64,000 nt of DNA from Paraflavitalea pollutisoli. Its GTDB lineage: Bacteria; Bacteroidota; Bacteroidia; Chitinophagales; Chitinophagaceae. Position numbers and translations under genes: made by a program. Below, in pieces: positions 16,791 through 27,137 of the stretch. The notes under the pieces are model-generated. The model was not told the DNA's origin. It did not search any database and was given only the letters and a program-made list of their open reading frames with translations. Each line of letters starts with the position of its first letter. Position 1 is the first letter of the stretch. The stretch spans positions 2,410,202 to 2,474,201 of the forward strand of contig NZ_JARKMX010000008.1 of NCBI RefSeq assembly GCF_029360705.1, given 5' to 3'.

Positions 16791-19700
16791 ATGACAATGA
16801 AGGCTCGTTTGTCACCCGGCAAACATCAACTCATTTGGCTGATCGTTTTACTACTCACCACTGGTAAACTCTTTTCACAAGGAAACGAGATCACTGTGCA
16901 GGGTAAGGTAAGTTCCGACTCAGCCAACCTGCATGAAGTGAATATCGTACTGCGATCAAACCCCAAGATCTTCACCCGCACGCTTACGAACGGCGCTTAC
17001 TCCATCAAGGTGCCGGCAGATGGTATCCTCGTATTCTCGATGGTAGGATTCGAAACACAGGAGATACCCATCAACGGCAAAAGCACGATCAATGTGACGA
17101 TGCGGATTAAGGACAAAGGCATGGAAGATGTCACCGTGATCGGCTTCGGCGGCACCCGCAAGAAAGGCAGTCTCGTCAGCTCTATCACTTCCATCAGCGC
17201 GAAAGACCTGCAAACGCCCACCGGCAATATCACCAATCAGATTGCAGGCCGTGTAGCGGGTATGATCTCATTTCAGCAAAGCGGTGAACCCGGACGTGGC
17301 AGTGACAACTCCACCTTTTACATCCGCGGTCTGGCCACCTTTGGATCGGGCAAACAGGATCCGCTGATCCTCATCGATGGTATCGAATCGACGCCGACCG
17401 ATATGGCCCGTATCCAGGCCGATGACATTTCCGATTTCTCGGTGTTGAAAGACGCCTCTGCAGCCTCCGTATACGGTGCCCGCGGAGCGAACGGCGTCGT
17501 GCTGATCAATACCAAACTGGGTAAGGAAGGCGCCCCCAAATTCTTCGTCAGAAGTGAAGCCAGGGCATCCACCAACACACAAAACCTGAAGTATGCCGAC
17601 AACATTACCTATATGAACCTCGCCAACGAGGCGGCCACTACGCGGGCCAACGGCGCCGTGGCACTTCCTTACAGTCAAAACAAGATCAACCATACTGCAG
17701 CGGGCGACGACCCCAACCTGTACCCCAGCAATAACTGGATCAAGCAACTGGTGAAGGATTTTACCGTCAACCAGAACTACTACGCCAGCGTGAACGGTGG
17801 CACCGCCCGGGCGCGCTACCACGTAGCCGCTTCGTACGCACGTGACAACGGTATCCTCAGCGTAGATCCTATCAATGACTTCAACAGCAATATCCGCCTG
17901 TCGCGTTATTCGCTGCGCTCGACCTTCAACCTGGATGTTACCAAGACCACCGAATTGATGGTGCGTATGTATGGTCAGTTTGACGATTACCAAGGCCCCA
18001 TCGGCGGGCGGCTGGACAATGTGACGTACAATGATGGCGGTGGCTATATTTTCCGGCTGGCGCTGCGCTCGAACCCGGTCATGTTCCCGGCAGTATACCC
18101 CCATGAAATGCGCCCTTATGTCAACCATCCGCTGTTTGGATCGTACCGGATGATGGCCAATGGTACCCTCACCTCTACCCTGCTGACGAATCCTTACGCG
18201 GAGATGGTAAGAGGGTATAGCGTCTACAAGACCTCCAACCTGCAACCGCAGGTAGAACTGCGGCAGAAGCTCGACTTCATCACCAAGGGGTTGAACTTCC
18301 GCACCATGGCTTACCTGAAGCGCTATTCGTTCTATTCGTCGAGCCGAAAATACAACCCCTTCTACTACTATGCCAATGTGCAGCCTGACGGCAAGAACTA
18401 CAACCTGCAGGTATACAATGCAGACGCCACCACCTCCGGTTTACCCGCCGGCATCATCGGTACGGAATACCTGGACTATACAGAGCTGGCCAAAGATGTA
18501 GATTCCCGCATCTGGCTGGAAGGTACGCTCAACTATAACCGGACCTTCAAGGACGTGCACAGCGTAGGCGGTTCACTCATCTCCTATATGTCGAGTTATG
18601 AAGTGGGCAATGCCGGCAACGTAACGTCTTCGCTACCCAAACGCAACCTGGGGGTGAGCGGCCGCTTTACCTATGGTTATGATGACCGTTACCTGGCCGA
18701 ATTCAACTTTGGTTACAATGGTTCAGAAAGATTCGACGCCAGCCACCGCTTTGGTTTCTTCCCTTCTGGTGGTGTCGCTTACCGGATCTCCAATGAAAAA
18801 TTCTTCGATCCGTTGTTGACCGTCATCGACGACCTGAAGTTCAGAGCTACCTATGGTATCGTGGGTAATGACCAGATCGGTGACGAAAGGGATCGTTTCT
18901 TCTACCTGTCCAATATCAGTTTAGATAACCTGGCCTATGGGGCCACCTTCGGCCGCAATGATGGTGCAGCCACCTACTCCCGTCCCGGTGTATCGATCTT
19001 CCGCTATGCCAACCCGAATATCACCTGGGAGAAATCGCGTCAGTTGAACATCGGTATGGATATCCGTATGTTCAAATCACTCGAACTGATCGTGGATGTA
19101 TTCCGTCAGCAACGGGATGGCATCCTGTTGTTCAAATCCAACCTGGAATCGGCCCTGGGCCTGATGGCCATTCCGCAAGCCAACTATGGCAAGGCTGAAT
19201 CACGGGGTGTAGACCTGTCGGTTAAATACGATCGCGTAGTCAATAAAAACCTGTATGCGAATATCCGCGGCACCTTCACTTTTGCCACCAGCAAACGGCA
19301 TATTGTAGATGAATTGAACTATGAAAACAGTCTCCGTCACCTGTCGAGCGTAGGTTATCCCCTGAGACAGGAATGGGGTTATATCGCCGAACGCCTGTTC
19401 ATCGACCAGAAAGAAGTGTCCAACTCACCCCAGCAATTTGGCGATCAGGGCAATGGCTCCAAGCTGGGTGATATCATGGCCGGCGACATCAAGTACCGCG
19501 ACATCAACGGTGATGGCATCATCAATGGCGATGACCGTGTGCCGATTGGCTACCCTACCCAACCGGAGATCATTTATGGCTTTGGTGCATCGCTGCGTTA
19601 CAAGAACCTGGACTTCAGTTTTTATTTCCAGGGATCGGCCCGCTCTTCTTTCTTCATCGACCCCAATGCCGTACAACCCTTCAACCAGGTGGGCGGTTTA

Positions 19701-20045
19701 CAGAATGGCTTGCTAAAGGCCATTGCTGATGACCATTGGACAGAAGAGAACCGTAACCTCTACGCTTTGTGGCCCCGCCTCAGTTCGGCGCCCGTGAACA
19801 GCAACCTGCAACGTTCTACCTGGTGGATGCGCAATGGTGCGTTCCTGCGGTTGAAGAACGTAGACCTCGGCTACAACTTCCCGAACCTCCGCAAATATGG
19901 CCTGCAAAGCGGCCGGGTGTACTTATCTGGCACCAACCTGCTGATGTTGAGCAGCTTTAAATTATGGGATGTGGAAATGGGTGGCAATGGCCTGGGATAC
20001 CCTATTCAATCGGTATTCAACCTCGGTCTGGAATTGAGTTTCTAA
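16791..20045 (+). CDS. SusC/RagA-family TonB-linked outer-membrane transporter
   Basis: The 1084-residue protein has a signal peptide, a carboxypeptidase-D-like N-terminal domain (ITVQGKVSSDSANLHEVNIVL, about residues 35-115), a TonB-box-like segment (MEDVTVIGFG), a plug domain with IRGLATFGSGKQDPLILIDG and SAASVYGARGANGVVLI, and a long 22-strand barrel ending NLGLELSF. SusC proteins import oligosaccharides or peptides with TonB energy, with SusD as the lid. The susD gene follows after 3 bases. No glycoside hydrolase lies in the same operon, so the substrate cannot be read directly. Confidence 0.95.
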   Translation: MTMKARLSPGKHQLIWLIVLLLTTGKLFSQGNEITVQGKVSSDSANLHEVNIVLRSNPKIFTRTLTNGAYSIKVPADGILVFSMVGFETQEIPINGKSTINVTMRIKDKGMEDVTVIGFGGTRKKGSLVSSITSISAKDLQTPTGNITNQIAGRVAGMISFQQSGEPGRGSDNSTFYIRGLATFGSGKQDPLILIDGIESTPTDMARIQADDISDFSVLKDASAASVYGARGANGVVLINTKLGKEGAPKFFVRSEARASTNTQNLKYADNITYMNLANEAATTRANGAVALPYSQNKINHTAAGDDPNLYPSNNWIKQLVKDFTVNQNYYASVNGGTARARYHVAASYARDNGILSVDPINDFNSNIRLSRYSLRSTFNLDVTKTTELMVRMYGQFDDYQGPIGGRLDNVTYNDGGGYIFRLALRSNPVMFPAVYPHEMRPYVNHPLFGSYRMMANGTLTSTLLTNPYAEMVRGYSVYKTSNLQPQVELRQKLDFITKGLNFRTMAYLKRYSFYSSSRKYNPFYYYANVQPDGKNYNLQVYNADATTSGLPAGIIGTEYLDYTELAKDVDSRIWLEGTLNYNRTFKDVHSVGGSLISYMSSYEVGNAGNVTSSLPKRNLGVSGRFTYGYDDRYLAEFNFGYNGSERFDASHRFGFFPSGGVAYRISNEKFFDPLLTVIDDLKFRATYGIVGNDQIGDERDRFFYLSNISLDNLAYGATFGRNDGAATYSRPGVSIFRYANPNITWEKSRQLNIGMDIRMFKSLELIVDVFRQQRDGILLFKSNLESALGLMAIPQANYGKAESRGVDLSVKYDRVVNKNLYANIRGTFTFATSKRHIVDELNYENSLRHLSSVGYPLRQEWGYIAERLFIDQKEVSNSPQQFGDQGNGSKLGDIMAGDIKYRDINGDGIINGDDRVPIGYPTQPEIIYGFGASLRYKNLDFSFYFQGSARSSFFIDPNAVQPFNQVGGLQNGLLKAIADDHWTEENRNLYALWPRLSSAPVNSNLQRSTWWMRNGAFLRLKNVDLGYNFPNLRKYGLQSGRVYLSGTNLLMLSSFKLWDVEMGGNGLGYPIQSVFNLGLELSF

Positions 20046-20048
20046 ACA

Positions 20049-22088
20049 ATGACAATGAAGCGAACAATGAAATCAAGTATACAAACTGACAACCATCGCC
20101 TGCGGGCAGCTGCCGGCAATCAGCGGCCACCACGTAAAACCCGCCGTTGGCTGGGAGCCGTGTTGGGCGCCCTCGCTATAACATCGCTGCTGGGCTCCTG
20201 CAAAAAGTTCATGGACATCGTACCCGATAACGTGGCTACGATCGACCACGCTTTCAGATTGAGAAATGAAGCAGAGAAATACCTGTTCACCCTGTATTCT
20301 TTCATGCCCCGTAGTGGCGATGGCTGGTACAACCCCGGCATGATGGGTGGTGATGAGATCTGGCTACCGGAAGAAAGTGAAACACACTGGCACCCGGCCT
20401 TCCGCATCGCCCGCGGTATGCAGACCAAAGATGCACCCCTGTTCGACGAATGGGCCGGAGTACGCAAAGGCAATAATGGCACCAACGACCATCGTAAACT
20501 ATGGATCGCCATCAGCCATTGCAATATATTCATGCTCAACATGCGCGACATGACCAAGGTACCCGATATCTCCGAAGCGGAGCGGATGCAATGGATCGGT
20601 GAAGCGGAATTCCTGAAAGCGTTCTACCATTATTACCTGTTCAGGATGTATGGTCCTGTACCGATCATGGACAAGAACATCGATGTGGATGGTGATGTAG
20701 CCTCCTCCTATTCACAACGTGCGCCCGTAGACTCCGTGGTCAATTATGTATCCAACCTATTGGATTCGGCGTATGAGAAACTCCCCGTTACCATACTCGA
20801 TGAGAACAAGGACCTGGGTCGTATTACACGTCCGATTGCACTCGCGGTAAAAGCTAAACTGTGGCTACTCGCCGCCAGCCCGCTCTTCAATGGCAATACC
20901 GACTATGCCGGCTTTACAGACACCAAGGGCAAAGCGCTTTTCAATCCGGCTGTCGATAAGAGCAAATGGGAAAAAGCCAAAGCAGCCACCCTCGCAGCCA
21001 TCACGGCTGCCGAAAGCAACGGCCACCGCCTGTATGAATATGGCCCCGACCTGCTCAATCTCACCGATACCACCAAGTTGCAATTGTCGATCCGCAATGC
21101 CACAACCGGTCGCTGGAATACGGAACATGTGTGGGCCAATGCACAAAGCTATTTCGTCAACGAATCGTTGTGTATGCCTCCCATGGAGCGTCTTTCCCGC
21201 GCCAGTGCATCTACCATCCGGTTTGAACTGCAGGGCGTATGGGCGGCCCCCATCAAGATCGCTAAACTGTTCTATAGCAAGAATGGCGTACCCATCGAGG
21301 AAGACAAGACACTCAACTTCCGCAACATCGAAGAGCTGCGTACTGCCACACAGGCCGAGCGCAATTATATAGAACCCGGCTTCACGACCTCACGCCTCAA
21401 TTATGACCGGGAGCCACGCTTCTATGCAGACCTTGGTTTTGATGGCGGCGTCTGGTACATGAAAGATGCCGTGGCAGGAGGCAGTGACCGCAACACGTAT
21501 TTTGTACGGGCCAAAAATGGAGAACGGGCTGGCCTCGGTCACTTCACGAACTGGAACGAGACCGGGTACTTTATCAAGAAACTGGTACACTGGGAATCGG
21601 GTACCAACCAAAGTACCAGCTGGAAGGCTTATCCCTGGCCGGAGATCCGGTTGGCAGACCTGTACCTGATGTATGCAGAGGCCTTGAATGAACTGGAGCC
21701 CGGCTCTGCTACCGCCATACAATATCTCGACAAGATCCGTACCCGGGCCGGACTGAAAGGCGTGGTTGAATCCTGGAACAATTTCTCTACCACACCCGGC
21801 AAGTACAGTTCGCAAGATGGGCTGCGGGCGATCATTCAACAGGAGCGGCTGATCGAACTCTCTTTTGAAGGGCAACGTTTCTGGGACCTGCGCCGCTGGA
21901 AACGTGCACTGGAAGAGCTGAACAAGGACATCACCGGCTGGACCAGTTCCGGTAAAACCACCGAGACCTATTACAAGGAACGCGTGGTATTTACCCAACG
22001 CTTTCTCGTGCCCCGCGATTACCTCTGGCCCGTGGGCAACTACGACATCCGGAGAAATCCTTTGCTGGTAGAAAACCCAGGCTGGTAA
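20049..22088 (+). CDS. SusD/RagB-family nutrient-binding lipoprotein
   Basis: The 679-residue protein carries a lipobox at LLGSC (C51 from the first ATG) after an unusually long, basic N-terminus (NQRPPRKTRRWLGAVLGALAIT). Later in-frame ATGs at 20055 or 20067 would shorten it. SusD hallmarks include VDSVVNYVSNLLDSAYEKLP, RPIALAVKAKLWLLAASPLFNG and, at the C-terminus, LADLYLMYAEALNEL, IRTRAG, ERLIELSFEGQRFWDLRRW and FLVPRDYLWPV. It caps the SusC barrel at the cell surface. It sits 3 bases after susC and 27 before the DUF5000 gene. Confidence 0.95.
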   Translation: MTMKRTMKSSIQTDNHRLRAAAGNQRPPRKTRRWLGAVLGALAITSLLGSCKKFMDIVPDNVATIDHAFRLRNEAEKYLFTLYSFMPRSGDGWYNPGMMGGDEIWLPEESETHWHPAFRIARGMQTKDAPLFDEWAGVRKGNNGTNDHRKLWIAISHCNIFMLNMRDMTKVPDISEAERMQWIGEAEFLKAFYHYYLFRMYGPVPIMDKNIDVDGDVASSYSQRAPVDSVVNYVSNLLDSAYEKLPVTILDENKDLGRITRPIALAVKAKLWLLAASPLFNGNTDYAGFTDTKGKALFNPAVDKSKWEKAKAATLAAITAAESNGHRLYEYGPDLLNLTDTTKLQLSIRNATTGRWNTEHVWANAQSYFVNESLCMPPMERLSRASASTIRFELQGVWAAPIKIAKLFYSKNGVPIEEDKTLNFRNIEELRTATQAERNYIEPGFTTSRLNYDREPRFYADLGFDGGVWYMKDAVAGGSDRNTYFVRAKNGERAGLGHFTNWNETGYFIKKLVHWESGTNQSTSWKAYPWPEIRLADLYLMYAEALNELEPGSATAIQYLDKIRTRAGLKGVVESWNNFSTTPGKYSSQDGLRAIIQQERLIELSFEGQRFWDLRRWKRALEELNKDITGWTSSGKTTETYYKERVVFTQRFLVPRDYLWPVGNYDIRRNPLLVENPGW

Positions 22089-22115
22089 TTCACTTTTCAC
22101 ATTCAAAGAACAGAC

Positions 22116-23327
22116 ATGAACAACTTGAAAAAACATATACAATGGCTGGCTATCGGCAGCTTCCTGTTTGCCACCTGCGGTAAAGAAGTGCAACAGGAAC
22201 CGCTTTGCGATGGTAACACGGTGCCCAGCGCCATCACCAATATACAGGTGGAAAACAGAAAGGGTTACGCCAGGATCAATTATAAGGTGCCCGACGATCC
22301 CAATATCCTCTATGTACTGGCGGAGTATACTTCCGGAAAAGCAAAGACGATAGAAACCAAAGTGTCGTATTATGTCGACTCCTTGCTCGTCAATGGCTTT
22401 GCCGACACGTTGCAACACGAGATCAAACTGTACTCGGTATCCCGATGCGGCGTACGCTCACAACCGATAACAACGACGATAAAACCGCTGGAAGCGCCGA
22501 TCCATGATGTATTCCGTAGCATGAAGGTGGAAAACGCCTTTGGTGGATTTCGTCTGACCGGCGACAATGCTACCGGCGCCAACTATGGCATCATCGTGCT
22601 ATCGCCCAACCAATTCAAAGAGTACGAGATCGACAATTACAAAAGCGTTTACCTGACTACGGGAGAAAAGACCTTCCTGGCCAAGATCAGGGGTATGGAC
22701 ACCGTGAAACAGCGACTTGGTTTTTTTGTACAGGATCGCTGGGGCAACGCTTCCGACACCCTGTTCCAGGATGTGACGCCGATCTACGAAACGCAATTCG
22801 ACAAAGCGAAGTTCAAGACTTATGTACTTCCCGGTGATGCACCGCAGGTAACCAATGGCGCACGGCTGGAGTATGCCTGGGATAACCGGCTGGGATGGCC
22901 TTACGTCAGCTTCACCGACCAAACGGCTGGTGGTTCGGGCCCGCACACGATCACCTTCGACATGGGTATTACTGCCAAGCTGAGCCTGATCTGGATCCGT
23001 CCTTTCCCCGAGCTCAACCCTACGCAGTTCTACTTCCTCACGACGCTCAAGCGCTTTGAAATATATGGCGCTACGGCTCCTACGGCAAGCGGCGCACTGG
23101 ATGCCAGCTGGACACTGTTGAGCTCGTTCCAGATCACCAAACCATCGGGTACAGCTTATGGCAAGGATACCGACCTTGACCGGGAGGTCGCCGCGGCTGG
23201 TTTCAATTTCGAGATCCCGTTGAACGCTCCAAGGGTGAGGTACCTGCGTGTTCGCTGCCTGGAGAACTGGGCTGGTGGCACTGCGCAAAACATCAATGAG
23301 ATCACGGTTTATGGAGATCCAAGGTAA
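22116..23327 (+). CDS. surface lipoprotein of the DUF4959/DUF5126/DUF5000 type
   Basis: The 403-residue protein has a lipobox-like FLFATCGKE near residue 21. The order of parts matches SusCD-linked lipoproteins: a fibronectin-like first domain (VPSAITNIQVENRKGYARINYKVPDD), a middle beta domain, and a C-terminal discoidin/F5-8C-like domain (LEYAWDNRLGWPYVSF, ITFDMGITAKLSLIWIRPF, RYLRVRCLENW) that in DUF5000 proteins probably binds glycans. It is the third gene of the susCD operon and is likely a surface glycan-binding protein. The domain numbers are recalled, not searched. Confidence 0.8.
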   Translation: MNNLKKHIQWLAIGSFLFATCGKEVQQEPLCDGNTVPSAITNIQVENRKGYARINYKVPDDPNILYVLAEYTSGKAKTIETKVSYYVDSLLVNGFADTLQHEIKLYSVSRCGVRSQPITTTIKPLEAPIHDVFRSMKVENAFGGFRLTGDNATGANYGIIVLSPNQFKEYEIDNYKSVYLTTGEKTFLAKIRGMDTVKQRLGFFVQDRWGNASDTLFQDVTPIYETQFDKAKFKTYVLPGDAPQVTNGARLEYAWDNRLGWPYVSFTDQTAGGSGPHTITFDMGITAKLSLIWIRPFPELNPTQFYFLTTLKRFEIYGATAPTASGALDASWTLLSSFQITKPSGTAYGKDTDLDREVAAAGFNFEIPLNAPRVRYLRVRCLENWAGGTAQNINEITVYGDPR

Positions 23328-23352
23328 TTCAGCAACCATTCAAAACACTACA

Positions 23353-24537
23353 ATGACAACAACTATCATTCGTCCAATTCTACTGCCCTTGTTGACGGCC
23401 GGCCTGCTGACGGTGGCTTCGTGCAACAAATGGGACGACTATAAAAAATACACGGAGACCGGCGAGATCACGTATGCCGGTAAACTGGATTCCATCCGAA
23501 TCCTTTCCGGAAAAGACCGTGTAATGATCACCGGCCGTTTCAATGCCGACCCTTCCATCACACAAGTGAAAGTGTTCTGGAACAACCGGCGTGATTCTGC
23601 ACAATTCACTGTTAAACGCGTGAGCGGCGACAACCAGTTCAGGGAAATATTTGCAGCTCCTGAGGGGGTGACGACGTTTACGGTACACACCTACGACGCC
23701 AAGGGTAATAAATCGGTACCCGTATCCGTAATAGGCAGAAGTTATGGCGCCAATTACCGGAAAAAGCTCAGCCACCGCATCTTCAACACCTTGTTCCTGG
23801 GAACCGGCAGCACCATCAACTGGGAGCCGGCCGATGCGAGTATAGGAACCATACGCACCGAGTTTCAGTATCCTTTAAATGGTGTTACCCAGGAGGTAGT
23901 CACACCGACGGCCACAACCGTCAATACACTACCTGCCTTGCCGAATGCGGCTACCGTATTCCGCTTCCGCTCTATCTTCCGGCCCGACACTACCTGTATA
24001 GACACCTTTGCACTGCCGTGGAAGGACACGACCCTGGTACCTTTTAAAAACAGTCGCATACCCTTTATAGCATCGGCCAAATCGGGCCGCTGGGGAAACC
24101 TGTCCGACTGGAACGCCAACGCTGCCGTGAAGAGCCATGGAGGATTCGGCGGCTGGGACGAATGGAACAGCAACATCTTCAATGTAGAATCGGGTTGGGG
24201 TTCACCAGCTATCAACAACGGTAAACTGTGGCAGGTGATCTCACTACCCGCGGGCACCTACACTTTTGAGATATCCGACCTGCGCGATACCAATCTGCTG
24301 CCGACAGACAACACCTACCTGGTGGCGGCCGTTGGTGCCGACCTGCCGGATGTGGCCAATATTGGCAGCGCATTGGCATCGGCAAAGATCGTGAACGGAA
24401 AACCATTGAGTGAGCTACGCATTCGGTTTACCTTGACGGAAACCAAAGAGGTCAGCATTGGCTACCTGACTACACAGGTAGATGGCACACCAGGTAAGTT
24501 CTGTAACATACGTGCCTTCAACGTGTACGCAAATTGA
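23353..24537 (+). CDS. DUF4998-type surface lipoprotein
   Basis: The ATG at 23353 is chosen, not an upstream in-frame GTG inside the previous gene, because it yields a lipoprotein signal (LLPLLTAGLLTVASCNKWDDY). The 394-residue product has the DUF4998 opening (GEITYAGKLDSIRILSGKDRVMITGRF, then VKVFWNNRRDS) followed by a second beta-rich half with WGNLSDWNANAAVKSHGG. It is the last gene of the susC-susD-DUF5000-DUF4998 operon and is followed by a strong terminator. A role in binding the imported glycan at the surface is inferred from context. Confidence 0.82.
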   Translation: MTTTIIRPILLPLLTAGLLTVASCNKWDDYKKYTETGEITYAGKLDSIRILSGKDRVMITGRFNADPSITQVKVFWNNRRDSAQFTVKRVSGDNQFREIFAAPEGVTTFTVHTYDAKGNKSVPVSVIGRSYGANYRKKLSHRIFNTLFLGTGSTINWEPADASIGTIRTEFQYPLNGVTQEVVTPTATTVNTLPALPNAATVFRFRSIFRPDTTCIDTFALPWKDTTLVPFKNSRIPFIASAKSGRWGNLSDWNANAAVKSHGGFGGWDEWNSNIFNVESGWGSPAINNGKLWQVISLPAGTYTFEISDLRDTNLLPTDNTYLVAAVGADLPDVANIGSALASAKIVNGKPLSELRIRFTLTETKEVSIGYLTTQVDGTPGKFCNIRAFNVYAN

Positions 24538-24568
24538 TCAATTGATAGTCCCCTATCCTGCAAACCGG

Positions 24569-24595
24569 GAGCCGCTGTCTTCAGCGGCTCTTTTT
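24569..24595 (+). terminator. terminator of the first susCD operon
   Basis: GAGCCGCTG and CAGCGGCTC form a perfect 9-bp stem with loop TCTT, followed by TTTTTATTT. It lies 32 bases past the DUF4998 stop. Confidence 0.92.
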
Positions 24596-24740
24596 ATTTG
24601 CGGTAAGAAGAGAAAAATTGAATGCCATTACTGATCTTTACAGGGCACTCGGCGGGGGTAATGAACGATAACCCCGCCTGCCAGGAACTGGCCTGACCAC
24701 CAGACGAGTCGTACCATAAAACCTACCTTTTTTGATGTGT

Positions 24741-27134
24741 ATGGAAAAGCGTACCCCTTGCATACTGGTGTGTTGTGTGCTGGCCTGGCTGGCCATCTGT
24801 ATGCCGTTGCGATCGAGCAGTCAAAGCTACCGGCTCACGGTGCGGATCAACGACACCCTTTCTCACCCGATCCATCAGGCAACTATTCAAATAAACGGCA
24901 AGGCATCCGTGGCAGATTCCACGGGCGCCTTTACCGATACGTTACCCGGCGGCCGGTACCGCCTCCTCATCACCGCTATTGGCTATGAAGACACTAACCT
25001 GTCGTTGCAACTGACGAGCGACTATGTGTTGCAGCTGACCTTGCGCACCCGGCGCAATACCCTGGATGCGGTGACGGTATTGGGAAGTCGTACCCTACAC
25101 CGCAACCAGATGAGCGCCCACACGCTCGATATGACCCTTATCCAAAAACTACCCGTGATCCTGGGCGAGGTCGATCCCATGAAAACGATCACATTACTGC
25201 CCGGTGTTAAAAGTGGGGGCGATGCCAGTGCAGGTATTTATGTGCGCGGCGGCGGTCCCGATCAAAACCTGGTACTGCTGGATGGCATTCCGATCTACAA
25301 TCCCAATCACCTGCTGGGTTTCTTCAGTGTCTTCAATGGCGACGCGCTACGGAATATAGAAGTGATCAAAGGGGGCATTCCGGCCGAATACGGTGGGCGC
25401 CTCAGCAGTGTGATTGCCGTGAATACCCGCGACGGCAACCGTGATTCTATCAAAGGCACTGGCGGTATAGGACTGATCTCCTCCCGCCTTACCCTGGAAG
25501 GGCCGCTCATCAAAAAGAAATCCACGTTCACGGTCAGCATGCGGCGCACCTACATCGACCAGGTGGCCCGATTGGTGGCCAAAGACACCATTGGCGATAA
25601 TGGATATTATTTTTATGATATCAATGCCAAAGTGGACTACCAGCTCAACGACAAAAATGCGCTGTACTTCACCTTCTATACTGGTCGCGATAATTTCACC
25701 TTTGTCGACGATGACGAAGAAGAAGGAGAAGGCCGCTCCCGCTCCTTCAACGCCGCCTGGGGCAATACGATTGCCGGGCTCACCTGGAAACAACAACTCA
25801 ACAAGCAGTTGAAACAAGAGCTTACGATCGTACGCAATGATTTCAACCTCACCTCCCGTATTACCTTCAACACCAACAGCCTTATTCTATCCTCGGGGTT
25901 GACAGATTACCAGGCCAAGAATGACTGGAATTACACCGCTACCAACTGGATGCGCTGGAAAGCGGGGGCCCAATACATCTGGCACAATTTCAGACCGGGG
26001 GCAGGCAGCAGCAACCAGGGTACACAGGAATTCAGGTCGGCCATCCAGGACCAGTTTGCCCATGAGGCGGCCGCTTACCTCAGTACCGATATCGATATTA
26101 CCCCAGCGCTCAACCTGGTGGCAGGCATGCGTTATAGCTATTTTAACCAGGTAGGGCCAACAGATCGCATGATCTATGGGCCCGACGGCGCACCAACCGG
26201 TGAAACAGAAACCTATAAAAGGGGGGAAAGCATCGCACGTTATCATTATCCCGAACCACGGATCAGCCTCCAGTACAAGCTGACACCCACTTCCAATATC
26301 AAGCTGTCGTATACCCGCACCATCCAATACCTGCACCTGGCCACCACCAGTGCCGCCACCTTTCCTACCGATCTATGGGTGCCTTCCAGCCGCCGCATCC
26401 AACCCGAGAAAGCGACGCAGGTGGCTGCCGGTTATTTCAAAGGGTTTGGCAACGGACAGTTTGAATTCAGCGCCGAGGCATACTACAAAACCATGACGAA
26501 TCAACTGGAGTTCAAACCAGGTGCCCAGTTGCTGCTGAACCAGAATATGGATGGGGAGATGATCTTTGGCAGCGGCAAGGCTTATGGCCTTGAACTCTTC
26601 TTCCAGAAAAGAACGGGCAGACTGTCTGGCTGGATCGGTTATACACTAAGCCGCTCGGAAAGGACATTCGCCGAGTTGAACGATGGCAAGCCCTATCCTT
26701 ACCGGTACGACCGCACGCACGACCTGAGCGTAGTAGCCAACTATCAGTTGAACAGGAAATGGAGTTCTTCGCTGGTATTTGTGTACGGTACCGGCAATGC
26801 GCTTACGATGCCTACCGGCCGATTTGTATACAGCATTGGTTTCAATGCCGTTGGCAATGCGCCCATCTTTACCAGCATCAACCAGTACGATAAGATCAAT
26901 GATTACCGCATGCCGGCCTATCACCGGCTCGATCTGTCGTTCACGTATACGCCTAAGCCGGAGAGCACCAAAAGATTCAAAAGCAGCTGGGCTTTTGGCC
27001 TGTACAATGTATACAGCCGCCAGAACCCCTATTTCATTTACCTGGATGTAGACGAAGAAGATCGCAAGATCCAGGGCAAGAAGGTATTTCTCTTCCCCAT
27101 CATACCAGGTGTTACCTGGAACTTTAAATTCTAA
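24741..27134 (+). CDS. TonB-dependent receptor with carboxypeptidase-like N-terminal domain
   Basis: The protein starts at ATG 24741 or 24735, the former giving MEKRTPCILVCCVLAWLAICMPL as signal peptide. It has a carboxypeptidase regulatory-like domain (about 30-115), a plug with ITLLPGVKSGGDASAGIYVRGGGPDQNLVLLDG, and a barrel ending GVTWNFKF. At about 800 residues it is shorter than SusC proteins and of the FhuA/FecA-like class found beside DUF4249 lipoproteins. The DUF4249 gene follows after 3 bases. The substrate, perhaps a metal complex or peptide, cannot be read from sequence. Confidence 0.92.
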   Translation: MEKRTPCILVCCVLAWLAICMPLRSSSQSYRLTVRINDTLSHPIHQATIQINGKASVADSTGAFTDTLPGGRYRLLITAIGYEDTNLSLQLTSDYVLQLTLRTRRNTLDAVTVLGSRTLHRNQMSAHTLDMTLIQKLPVILGEVDPMKTITLLPGVKSGGDASAGIYVRGGGPDQNLVLLDGIPIYNPNHLLGFFSVFNGDALRNIEVIKGGIPAEYGGRLSSVIAVNTRDGNRDSIKGTGGIGLISSRLTLEGPLIKKKSTFTVSMRRTYIDQVARLVAKDTIGDNGYYFYDINAKVDYQLNDKNALYFTFYTGRDNFTFVDDDEEEGEGRSRSFNAAWGNTIAGLTWKQQLNKQLKQELTIVRNDFNLTSRITFNTNSLILSSGLTDYQAKNDWNYTATNWMRWKAGAQYIWHNFRPGAGSSNQGTQEFRSAIQDQFAHEAAAYLSTDIDITPALNLVAGMRYSYFNQVGPTDRMIYGPDGAPTGETETYKRGESIARYHYPEPRISLQYKLTPTSNIKLSYTRTIQYLHLATTSAATFPTDLWVPSSRRIQPEKATQVAAGYFKGFGNGQFEFSAEAYYKTMTNQLEFKPGAQLLLNQNMDGEMIFGSGKAYGLELFFQKRTGRLSGWIGYTLSRSERTFAELNDGKPYPYRYDRTHDLSVVANYQLNRKWSSSLVFVYGTGNALTMPTGRFVYSIGFNAVGNAPIFTSINQYDKINDYRMPAYHRLDLSFTYTPKPESTKRFKSSWAFGLYNVYSRQNPYFIYLDVDEEDRKIQGKKVFLFPIIPGVTWNFKF

Positions 27135-27137
27135 AGC